Position numbers and translations under genes: made by a program. Of a stretch of DNA of 64,000 bases, positions 46,756-54,874 are shown piece after piece. The notes beneath the pieces are model-generated. The model did not search any database, had not been told where the DNA came from, and was given only the letters and a program-made list of their open reading frames with translations. This DNA is from Deltaproteobacteria bacterium (GTDB lineage Bacteria; Desulfobacterota; Desulfobacteria; Desulfobacterales; UBA5852), in assembly GCA_020444045.1 (NCBI GenBank), contig JAHLLS010000006.1, positions 62,001 through 126,000 on the forward strand, in the 5' to 3' direction. Positions within the stretch are counted from its first letter, which is position 1; each line of letters starts with the position of its first letter.

Positions 46756-47681
46756 TGGAAGACCTGGCCTTCATCGGACAGATTGCGGTCAAATCCTCCA
46801 TCGCCGTGCTGCTGGCCACCCTGGGGGAAATTGTGGCCGAACGCAGCGGCGTCCTCAATCTGGGGGTGGAAGGCATGATGCTGGTGGGCGCCCTGTGCGG
46901 TGTGGCCGCCGGGGTGGCTACGGGCAACCCTGTTCTGGCCGCTGCCGCCGGTGCCCTGGCCGGAGGCCTGCTGGCCCTGGTGCATGGGTTTTTCGCCATC
47001 ACCCTGCGGGTCAACCAGGTCCTCTCCGGACTGGCCCTCACCATCCTTGGGATGGGGATGACCAGTTTTGTGGGCCGTCCTCTCATCGGAACCCCTCCCG
47101 GCGTGCGCCTGCGGGCGTTGCCGATTCCCGGCCTGGCCGACATCCCCATTATTGGCGATATCCTTTTTCGGCAATCGGCATTGGCCTACCTGGCCTATAT
47201 CCTCGTGCCGCTCTGCTGGTACGTGCTCTTCCGCACCGGCACCGGCCTGAAAATCCGCGCGGCCGGGGAAGATGCGGCAGCCGTCGACGCCGCGGGCATC
47301 GATGTCAACCGCATCCGCTACGGCTGCACCTTTGTCGGCGGCCTCGGCGCCGGGCTGGCCGGCGCCTACCTGTCCCTGTCCTACACCCCCGGCTGGAAGG
47401 AATCCATGACCGGCGGCCAGGGGTGGGTCGCCATCGCCATGGTCATCTTCGCCACCTGGAATCCGTTGCGGGCCGTGATCGGCGCCTTTCTTTTCGGCGG
47501 CTTGACCGCCCTGCAATTCTATTTCCAGGCCGTCGGCATCGAGCTGATTCCGGCCTATATTCTCAAAATGCTGCCCTATGTTTTGACCATCGTCGTGATG
47601 ATTGTCGTCAACGCCGGTATGGGCCGCCGCCGTTTTGGCGGTCCGGCCGCGTTGGGCGTCCCTTTCAACCGCGAAGGATAA
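46752..47681 (+). CDS. ABC transporter permease, YufQ-like
   Basis: A 309-residue permease with about 8-9 helices. LATLGEIVAERSGVLNLGVEGMMLVGA and GGQGWVAIAMVIFATWNPLRAVIGAFLFG are the hallmarks of the second permease of simple-sugar/nucleoside transporters. It overlaps the preceding gene by four bases (ATGA). It is the last gene of the unit. Downstream, a broken sensor gene lies on the opposite strand. Confidence 0.9.
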   Translation: MMEDLAFIGQIAVKSSIAVLLATLGEIVAERSGVLNLGVEGMMLVGALCGVAAGVATGNPVLAAAAGALAGGLLALVHGFFAITLRVNQVLSGLALTILGMGMTSFVGRPLIGTPPGVRLRALPIPGLADIPIIGDILFRQSALAYLAYILVPLCWYVLFRTGTGLKIRAAGEDAAAVDAAGIDVNRIRYGCTFVGGLGAGLAGAYLSLSYTPGWKESMTGGQGWVAIAMVIFATWNPLRAVIGAFLFGGLTALQFYFQAVGIELIPAYILKMLPYVLTIVVMIVVNAGMGRRRFGGPAALGVPFNREG

Positions 47682-47747
47682 ATCCCGCCGCTGCGCGAGA
47701 TCGACTGGGTTTGCATGGCCCGATTCATGGGTATATTTACCTTTATC

Positions 47748-48128
47748 CTATATGAACTTGCTGAGTATCCCCACCGACACCGAACAGCAGGGAATTCCCC
47801 AATGGATGTCCTTTTCTGGCCGCCGCTCACCATACCATTGACGCTGCTTTTGGCCTCGATGGCCACTGGTGCCTGCCAGAGTATGGGCATTGGTATCATT
47901 AAAGACGGCCTTGATGGCGGTCATACCCGCCAAGGTTTTGACGGATTTGGCATTCTCACTCAACTAGGCCGTAAACATATGGCTGATGGCTTCCGCATCG
48001 GATGCCGCACGACGGTTGGCCTCGGCCAGGACGGTTTTCTTGATGATGGAGTAGTAGAGAAGGGACCCCGTTATCACTGCGATCAGTGACATGCGCGCCA
48101 GGGATAATACGATCAGTCTGAGTTTCAC
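47748..48128 (-). pseudogene. Broken membrane sensor gene (N-terminal part)
   Basis: From a GTG at 48128 with GGGGAT upstream, the minus strand reads a basic start, a membrane helix (ARMSLIAVITGSLLYYSII) and the sensor linker AEANRRAASDAEAISHMFTA. A TAG follows at 47966-47964, and the same frame continues LSENAKSVKTLAGMTAIKAVFNDTNA, typical of sensor kinase or diguanylate cyclase N-terminal domains, before decaying. The output domain is missing, so this is a truncated relic. The 48129-48465 stretch to the AOR gene shows no convincing gene. Confidence 0.6.
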
Positions 48129-48465
48129 CGGGATCCCCTTTGCTGCCGAAAATGTTTGGATGGGTTCGGACCCGCGTGTCGATGCGACCCGATACCCATC
48201 GTCTTTTTCCAGTTATTGGGAAATTCAGGGGATACTTTGGCGTCAGCGCGGCGGTGGCGTGGTGCGCACCCGCGCTATCCGCCAGGGGCGCGGCCCGGCG
48301 TGCTTAGGAGATACGGGATCTCGTGTTCCGGGTGAGTGTTGATCTTGAGCACGGGAGATCGCGGCCGCACGCCATATGGTGCAAAGGTATTGCGGGCTGT
48401 TATGGTTTGACGAGCCGGGACGGCAGAGCCTTCCGCATTTCCCGACCCGTGAACGACGGATGCGC

Positions 48466-50397
48466 TCAGTCCTTTACCCACCCGAGAGCGGCAACCTCGT
48501 CGACAATATCCCCCAGGCCAAGGTTCTCAAGGAGAGGCTTGCGCTGGCAACCGGAAGCGACATCCCACCCCCGGAGGGCGTAGAATTCGTCGCGCATCGC
48601 TTCGAAGGCCGCGGGGGCCAAAGTGGCACCCTTTTTACGGACCACCGTATCGCCTGGTCCGGGAACGATCACCTCCGGGTTCATGAAAACACTCTGCACC
48701 GGATCCGTAAAGTTGAACGGTGCCAGCGTATCGTCGGTTTTCGGTCGCCGCCCTTCCCGCAGCAGGATGGCCCGCTGGAGATTGAAGATGCGCTCACCGC
48801 AACGGTTTAGCCCCGCCGCATCGGTTTCGATGCCGGTCACCGCCGAAAAAATGCGGCTTTCCAATGACGGGTCCCCCACCCGGTCCGGTGTGTTCCAGCT
48901 CACCATCAGGGGCCAGGCGCTGTCGCACAGCATCAGGCTGTCCTTGACAAGGGTGCGGTCCATGATGGCCACCGCGGCCTGGGCCTTGCCCTCGTGGGTG
49001 GTCAGATCCCAGGCGGCCGGGTGCCCCCAGAAGCGCTGGGCGGCGGCCCGGAAGACATCGGCGTCGACCGGTGAGGACCCAGGATTGGCCTGGTGCATCA
49101 CCCAGAAACCCACCAGACGGCTGACCTCGTGGAGCATAGCGATGGGCTGCCGGGGTTCGAAGGCATACAGCAACCCGTTCATGGGGTACTCCCGGGCACT
49201 GTAGGTGGCCCCGTCGCCCACCCCGGCCACTTCATTGGCAAAGTGCCGCACGGCGTCCTGGCCGAGGGTGTCCCCGGCCCGCAGCAGGCCTTCGGCCAGG
49301 ATATCGCCGAAGCCTTCCCGGTAGGCGATCTTGTGGGCCAGGGTCTCGAAAAACGCGAGGGTCCCCAATTGGGACATGTCCAGGCCAGTCTGGGCGATGA
49401 TGTCGCAACCGGCCTGGTGGCAGGTGTCCAGCCACTGAATGATGTTGTACATCTCCATCGTACAGATACCCAGGTCGTTGCAGATGCCGGTGGCTGCCAG
49501 GGCAGTTTCCGCCGGCTCCCCAGGACGTTTCATCACCCAGGGAAAATAGACGAACATGGCCTGGCACTTGCGGACCAGCGATTGGCCGGAGGCAGTCTTC
49601 AGAGTGCTACGCATCAGACAGTCCAGGCCGCACTGGTAGCAGGAGGCCTTTCCGGTGCGGCAGACCTGGTCCTGGGGAAAGGGCAGATAAAGCGGATCGC
49701 GCTGGTTGAGCCGGATGGCCTCCTGGTTGAGCCGTTTCAGCCTGTCCGGGTCGGCTACCGTCGGATGACCCGACCCCAGGACGGCCATTGCCTTGAGACG
49801 CTTGCTTCCCATGACCGCCCCAAAGCCGCCGGTGGCACTGCCCTCGTTGTCGGTCATCAGGTTGGCGCTCCGGCACCGGTTTTCCCCGGCCACACCGGTG
49901 GTGACGTAGCGGACTTTCTTTCCGTGGATTGCCTTGAGACGTTCCTCGACGGTATAAACCCCCTGTCCCCAGAGGGGGGCAGCATCCCGCAGTTCGGCCT
50001 TACCGTCTTCGATCAGCAGATATACCGGTGTGTCTGCGGCCCCCGAGATGACGACACCGTCGAACCCCGCCCGTTTCAGATGCGGGCCGAAATAGCCGCC
50101 CAGATTGCCGCAGCAGAACCCCTCCGGACGACGCATGGGGGACTTGCCCGCCACCACAAAGCGCGAGGCGCCCTGCGCGCCGGTGGCGCCCAGGGGACCG
50201 GTCATGAAGATCAGGAGATTCGACGGGTCGAAGGCGCTTGCGCCGGAGTTCGCCGATTCCCAGTAAAGGCGGGTGGCGATGCCGCGCCCGCCCATATAAT
50301 CCGCGGCGTAGACCCGGGTTTCCCGTTCGGAAAGACGCCGGTTGGAGAGATCCACGTCGAGAATCCTGCCGCACCAGCCGTTGGCATTGGTTGACAT
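48466..50397 (-). CDS. Aldehyde:ferredoxin oxidoreductase family protein
   Basis: A 643-residue tungsten-type oxidoreductase. The N-terminal domain (GWCGRILDVDLSNRRL, YMGGRGIATRLYWE, TGPLGATGAQGASRF) binds the bis-pyranopterin. The [4Fe-4S] ligands are in CYQCGLDC with a distal cysteine in LMLCDSAWPL. It would oxidise an aldehyde to its acid with ferredoxin reduction, or the reverse. GAGGAGG precedes the ATG. The MoaD/MoeB-like pair at 7.5-8.6 kb may supply its cofactor. The radical SAM gene 212 bases upstream on the same strand may be in the same unit. Confidence 0.9.
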   Translation of the reverse strand: MSTNANGWCGRILDVDLSNRRLSERETRVYAADYMGGRGIATRLYWESANSGASAFDPSNLLIFMTGPLGATGAQGASRFVVAGKSPMRRPEGFCCGNLGGYFGPHLKRAGFDGVVISGAADTPVYLLIEDGKAELRDAAPLWGQGVYTVEERLKAIHGKKVRYVTTGVAGENRCRSANLMTDNEGSATGGFGAVMGSKRLKAMAVLGSGHPTVADPDRLKRLNQEAIRLNQRDPLYLPFPQDQVCRTGKASCYQCGLDCLMRSTLKTASGQSLVRKCQAMFVYFPWVMKRPGEPAETALAATGICNDLGICTMEMYNIIQWLDTCHQAGCDIIAQTGLDMSQLGTLAFFETLAHKIAYREGFGDILAEGLLRAGDTLGQDAVRHFANEVAGVGDGATYSAREYPMNGLLYAFEPRQPIAMLHEVSRLVGFWVMHQANPGSSPVDADVFRAAAQRFWGHPAAWDLTTHEGKAQAAVAIMDRTLVKDSLMLCDSAWPLMVSWNTPDRVGDPSLESRIFSAVTGIETDAAGLNRCGERIFNLQRAILLREGRRPKTDDTLAPFNFTDPVQSVFMNPEVIVPGPGDTVVRKKGATLAPAAFEAMRDEFYALRGWDVASGCQRKPLLENLGLGDIVDEVAALGWVKD

Positions 50398-50609
50398 GCT
50401 GCCTCCTCTCGTAAAGGGCTGCGATCGAAAAGCCGATCACTTCCATTTAGACGCTTTGAGGCCCAAATAGCAAGGCGCTGGATAGAAGTCCTTTCATAAA
50501 ACATGTCGGTGCCGTAACGAAAGGAACGTGGCCCGGAAAGGGCCGGAAGAGTCGATGGTAAATCCTTGCGACATCAGGACAGGAGGAGGTGTGCCATTGG
50601 AATGGCCCC

Positions 50610-51485
50610 TTACTGCGTCCCTACAAACATCGAACGAAAGCGGCTTTCGTCCCAGGTCAGGGCCTGGTCGACGGTATCCAGGAGGCGGGGCTTGTCGTCG
50701 GGCAGTCGGCCGTTTAGATCCAGGTAGTTGCTGTAATGGTCGCTGGTCAGAACGGTTTGGCATTCGAGACCTTCCACCAGTTGCCGCGTTTCCCTCAAAA
50801 CGTCATAGGGCGACAGGAGCTGAAAACGGCCCTTTTTGATTTCGTGCAGCAGGAGGGTGTTGATTTTGGGCACGAGGGTCCGCAGCCGCACGAAATCCGG
50901 AACGATGGCGTTCAAGGCCGCCGCCGTGTGCCGGGCATGGGGCTCTGACAGTTCCGCCCCGCCCAGGCCGAGGATGACATACTCGCTCAGCTCGATGCCC
51001 GCCCGGCGGACGAGGCGTCCGGCCGCGATCTGCTCTACGGCCGTGGTGCCTTTCTTGACCCGTTGCAGCACCTGGTCGTCGCCGCTTTCGAGCCCCACGT
51101 GGATCCGGCTCAGGCCGGCCGCACGGAGAATCTTCAAGTCATCCAGCCCTTTTTGAACGATATAGCGGGACGACCCGTAGACCGTGATCCTCTGAAGCAT
51201 CGGGAAGCGTTTCACGGCATGTCGGCAGATGGCCGCCAGCTCGCGGGTCGGCATGGCGATGGTGTTGCCGGAGGGGAAAAAGAGCGTCTTAACGTTCTCC
51301 CCGTATTCGGCGCGCGCGGCGTCGATGTCCTCGCAGATGTCCTTGACCGGCCTGACCCGGTAAGGCGGCCCCTGCTTGTAGATCATGCAGAAGGTGCACT
51401 TGTTGTGCGGGCAGCCGACGGTGGCCTGGATCAGCAGGCTGTCGGCTTCGCTCGGCGGGCGATAGATGGGGCCTTCAAATTGCAA
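50610..51485 (-). CDS. Radical SAM protein (Elp3-like B12-free fold)
   Basis: A 291-residue radical SAM protein with CPHNKCTFC (about residues 25-33) as CxxxxCxxC-type spacing: Cys25, Cys30 and Cys33. This differs from the canonical CxxxCxxC by one residue; YGSSRYI and IHVGLESGDDQVL are Elp3/MiaB-like barrel motifs. No extra cluster domain or B12 domain is visible. The start is a TTG at 51485, so its position is less certain. It lies upstream of the aldehyde oxidoreductase gene on the same strand. Function is unknown. Confidence 0.82.
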   Translation of the reverse strand: MQFEGPIYRPPSEADSLLIQATVGCPHNKCTFCMIYKQGPPYRVRPVKDICEDIDAARAEYGENVKTLFFPSGNTIAMPTRELAAICRHAVKRFPMLQRITVYGSSRYIVQKGLDDLKILRAAGLSRIHVGLESGDDQVLQRVKKGTTAVEQIAAGRLVRRAGIELSEYVILGLGGAELSEPHARHTAAALNAIVPDFVRLRTLVPKINTLLLHEIKKGRFQLLSPYDVLRETRQLVEGLECQTVLTSDHYSNYLDLNGRLPDDKPRLLDTVDQALTWDESRFRSMFVGTQ

Positions 51486-52119
51486 GATTGGTCTTTTCCC
51501 TAATATTTGGCGATGCTTACTATTTTTGTTCCAAAATTGATCCCGCTTCTGGATTCGATGGCAGAAGTAAGCATTTTAGGTAAAAGTTTTCTTTGTGTAA
51601 AATTATTTTCCTATATATTACCCTAAATATAGGCGCCCTTCTCACTAAAATGCTATATATAGTATAATCATAAATTTTGAATCAATATATAGTATGGGCA
51701 TATTTATTGCTTAGTATAATTTTAAATCTTTCTTTGAACAAGCTATTCTGTCCTGCAAACCAAAGATTCAGATAGCGCTCCGCTGGTAGCTAATACGATT
51801 TCCATAGCTGTGTTAAGAACCATCGAGGAAGATTCCGGTCAAGAAAAAAGGTTTAAAATTATTTGATACATCGAGGTGGTTGTATTCCAGTCTCCGCTGA
51901 CTTGCATATTAGAAGAGATCCGTAAGCGAAAGTGTACGACGTTTTGCGCAAGAAGCTCTGAACGAGTGCTTTGCCGTGGAACTGCGGTTCAGTCCCTGCG
52001 GAAACGACAAATCGTAATTTTAGGCAACTGCAAAGCATTAGGGCAGAGTCAGATCATTGGGCTCTGCCTTCTTTTTTGTATGGCGGTTAATCCTGACCTT
52101 CTTTGGCGATAATTCGATT
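51486..52119 (+). promoter_or_regulatory. AT-rich intergenic region and leader of the lytic transglycosylase gene
   Basis: No gene. The part 51500-51730 is strikingly AT-rich for this genome, with repeated TATATA and a TATAAT at 51715-51720, suiting a promoter or a binding site for a nucleoid protein. From about 51900 composition returns to normal and small hairpins appear, for example GGAACTG/CAGTCC (51978-51995). The stretch ends with an intrinsic terminator at 52042 just before the gene, so 51900-52080 could be an attenuated leader or a small RNA. Confidence 0.5.
52042..52077 (+). terminator. Intrinsic terminator / attenuator before the transglycosylase gene
   Basis: GGCAGAG (52042-52048) pairs perfectly with CTCTGCC (52062-52068), followed by TTCTTTTTT. 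It ends 43 bases before the ATG at 52120. An upstream copy of GCTCTG (51955-51960) could pair with the same GGCAGAG arm and act as an antiterminator. Confidence 0.75.
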
Positions 52120-53583
52120 ATGGAAAAATTCATTACCATTTCCCCAAAAGGGGATCGATCGAAATTCAATTTCTTCCGATGGATCAGTCTGACGTTGATT
52201 TTCGGCATTGCGACTTTTTCGGCATTTTTCTGCTGGCCAACCCCTGCCAGAGCCGCTGAATCATACAGAACACTGTTCGTTGGGCAGCCGGAGCCCCTAT
52301 TGAGAGATATTGAAGCTTATAGAACAATGATATGGGGACGCAACAGCGTATGGAGCCCCGGTTTCAGTCTGATGAACCAATACGGATCCGACCTGCTGAA
52401 ACCCCATGCGGTGGGTTTAGCAAAGCCACTGGCAAACTCCCGGGTACAACCTTTCTCCAATGGCGATTCGCGCTGTGATATCGTGCTGACGCGTCACTGC
52501 AAGGAATCGAGCCTTCTATGGATAGAAGACGCGCATACCCCGCCGGACATGATAAAACGACAGGAATCCGGACATCATGGGAATACCTGGGTCGCGACCC
52601 TTTCCGTCAGGGAGGAAGTACAGGTTTACCTTGTGCGTCAGGGGGACTCCCTGTGGAAAATCGCCAAACGGTTCGGCATGAAACGCCATACCCTGTCAGA
52701 AATGAACGAACTGAGGTCTGATGAAATCTTGCAGGTCAGCCGTCCCCTCAAAGTGGACGTATTGTCATCGCGGGAATTTACCCTGAACTTGACCTCGCGA
52801 TCGATCGATAGAGATCCATCCCTTTTAGATCACATCCGATTGACCGACGGCCGACCGGTGCCCCGCTGGATGGTGAAAGATTTTGTGGCCGAGGTCGTTG
52901 GGAGTTCATCTTCCAGTATCGAAAATTGGATTGGCGATGATGGCGGTAAACCGCTGACCGTTGTCGTCAACTTCCAGCTGGTAAAAAATCACCTGGAAGT
53001 CCGGGCCCGGAAATTTTGGTCGATCGTTCTGACGCATGCCGAAAAATATCGCCTCGACCCGGCGTTGATCATGGCCATGATTCATACCGAATCCGCTTTC
53101 AATCCCCGCGCGAGCTCACGCGCCTCAGCTTACGGTCTCATGCAACTGGTCCCCCACACGGCGGGTAAAGAAGCTTACCGCAGGGTTTACGGCCAGCCCC
53201 GTGAGCTGACCCCTGAATACCTGTTCGATCCCGACAACAATATCGAATTGGGGGCAGCCTATTTCACTATCCTGAAAGACGGATACCTGGCCTCGATCGA
53301 TGACCCGACAAGCCGCACTTATTGTGCCGTGGCGGCCTACCATGCAGGCCCTTCAAGCGTCGGAAGGGCATTCATCTCTAAACCATCGATCAAACAGGCC
53401 GCACCCGTCATCAACAGTCTCAAGCCCAGCGATGTCTATAAAAGATTGGTGGAAGCCCTGCCGGCGGTCGCAAGCCGAAACTATGTCCGTAAAGTGATAA
53501 CGCGTGCCGGTAAATATCGGAGCTGGTATTCAGAAAAGAAAGATGCCCAGATGCCCGCGAGCCCAGGTAAGGCCATACTCTGA
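52120..53583 (+). CDS. LysM-containing lytic murein transglycosylase
   Basis: A 487-residue exported protein. Signal peptide: about residues 20-46 (ISLTLIFGIATFSAFFCWPTPARA). A LysM repeat lies near residues 190-240 (YLVRQGDSLWKIAKRFGMKRHTLSEMNEL). The C-terminal SLT domain (about 330-480) has the catalytic glutamate in MAMIHTESAFNPRASS and AYGLMQLVPHTAG, as in MltC-type enzymes. It cleaves peptidoglycan glycan strands in the periplasm. The start has no strong ribosome site, and an attenuator-like terminator lies in its leader, so expression may be conditional. Confidence 0.9.
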   Translation: MEKFITISPKGDRSKFNFFRWISLTLIFGIATFSAFFCWPTPARAAESYRTLFVGQPEPLLRDIEAYRTMIWGRNSVWSPGFSLMNQYGSDLLKPHAVGLAKPLANSRVQPFSNGDSRCDIVLTRHCKESSLLWIEDAHTPPDMIKRQESGHHGNTWVATLSVREEVQVYLVRQGDSLWKIAKRFGMKRHTLSEMNELRSDEILQVSRPLKVDVLSSREFTLNLTSRSIDRDPSLLDHIRLTDGRPVPRWMVKDFVAEVVGSSSSSIENWIGDDGGKPLTVVVNFQLVKNHLEVRARKFWSIVLTHAEKYRLDPALIMAMIHTESAFNPRASSRASAYGLMQLVPHTAGKEAYRRVYGQPRELTPEYLFDPDNNIELGAAYFTILKDGYLASIDDPTSRTYCAVAAYHAGPSSVGRAFISKPSIKQAAPVINSLKPSDVYKRLVEALPAVASRNYVRKVITRAGKYRSWYSEKKDAQMPASPGKAIL

Positions 53584-53729
53584 AGTGAGGTGTTGATGCT
53601 GGCGATGGCCGTGCCACGCGCAGAAGATAGGATTTCGTCGAAGTGGTCCCCAAAACCCATCGAATGCCCAATAACGCTTTGGGCCGCTTAGCGGCCGCCC
53701 ATTGCATGCTTATTCAACAAGGGATCCGA

Positions 53730-54863
53730 TCAATTTCGCAAGCCAACCAGGCGCCGCAACTCGCTTCGCAAACCGCCGCCAACCGCCTGCATGCCTGCCA
53801 CAATCGGCGATCGGCCCGTGAAAGCGCCCATGGCGGCATAGAGAGTGCCCATCCGGAGACGGGGTTCGACGGCTACGGCAAAAACCGGCTCCCAGGCCTG
53901 GGGACGGAATTTGGCCTTGAAGTGTTCGAGCCCCTTGAAGTTGTAAAAGCGGGTGCCATGCGCCCGCATCCAGCCCGTTATCACCCTGAGCCACAGCGGG
54001 TGCCGGGAGGACAACCGCTCCCCGCGCCGGGACAGGGGTGATGTCCCCAGTGTGATGAAACGGCTGTCTTCGGCGGCCACGTCATGGGCCGCCGTCGCCA
54101 CGAGGCTCTCTGCCGTTCCATTAGGCGCCCCGCCGCAACGCACGATCTGCTCCACCAGCCAGCCGCTTCTGGCCGGCACCGGTGCCAGCACCGTGTACCC
54201 CGCCATAACGCCGTCCTTTTCAGCCCCCCAGAGCCGTCGAGCATCCATGCGCCCGAGCAGATAAGGGTCCGTCATGAATCCAAGGGCGGGAAGGGATTTC
54301 TCCGCCAACCAGGCCGCCAGGCATCGATGGAGCCCGGGGTGATCGAAACGATTGGCCGGCCATTCCGACACCGACAGGCCTTTGCTGCGTGCCCGGTTGA
54401 GCTGATAGCGCAGCGCAGCGGCTTCCCGGAACACGGCGGATAGTGCTGCCGGCTGCCATACCGGCTGCGCACCGATGGGAATCACGACATGTCGGCCATC
54501 CAACCCCAACCGCTCGACCAGGGGCGACTCCGCTGCCAGGTAGCACACCCGCTGACCTGCATCAGCAGCATCCTGCTCGAATTCCCGGCAGACCGCCGCC
54601 AGTCGATCCACGTCACATACCGGTTCGCCGGCGACTACCCGCACCCCGCGATAAGTGGCAAAGCCCGCAACACCCTCGCCGTCGGCCGAAAACCAGAAGG
54701 ACAGATCCGGATTCAGGATTTGCCAACTGGTAGCGGAACGGCCGAAATCGAAAACAAGGCGTCGGGCCTGTATGAGGGTATCGGATGAATCGGCGGTGGC
54801 AGGCATGAATTGGGACCGTTTTTGCTGCGACACGGAGGGTGTGATTTTTTTCCGATCCGGCAT
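53730..54863 (-). CDS. DUF2156 (phosphatidylglycerol lysyltransferase C-terminal-like) protein
   Basis: A 377-residue soluble protein of the DUF2156 type, which adopts two GNAT-like folds: LNPDLSFWFSADGEGVAGFATYRGVRVVAGEPVCD near the start and RFYNFKGLEHFKAKFRPQAWEPVFAV near the end. The membrane flippase part of MprF is absent. It may transfer an aminoacyl or acyl group, perhaps to a lipid; this is inference. I placed the start at 54863, 12 bases after the nuoN stop; 54806 is an alternative. It looks like the last gene of the nuo transcript. Confidence 0.75.
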   Translation of the reverse strand: MPDRKKITPSVSQQKRSQFMPATADSSDTLIQARRLVFDFGRSATSWQILNPDLSFWFSADGEGVAGFATYRGVRVVAGEPVCDVDRLAAVCREFEQDAADAGQRVCYLAAESPLVERLGLDGRHVVIPIGAQPVWQPAALSAVFREAAALRYQLNRARSKGLSVSEWPANRFDHPGLHRCLAAWLAEKSLPALGFMTDPYLLGRMDARRLWGAEKDGVMAGYTVLAPVPARSGWLVEQIVRCGGAPNGTAESLVATAAHDVAAEDSRFITLGTSPLSRRGERLSSRHPLWLRVITGWMRAHGTRFYNFKGLEHFKAKFRPQAWEPVFAVAVEPRLRMGTLYAAMGAFTGRSPIVAGMQAVGGGLRSELRRLVGLRN

Positions 54864-54874
54864 TCGATTACCCG

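Noticed and set aside
47964-47966. Pyrrolysine at the TAG of the broken sensor gene
   Set aside because: The frame decays within about 30 codons and lacks any output domain.
51900-52080. GEMM (c-di-GMP) or ydaO (c-di-AMP) riboswitch before the transglycosylase
   Set aside because: Short fragments looked similar (GCAAAG, GCTAA), but the conserved cores could not be aligned.
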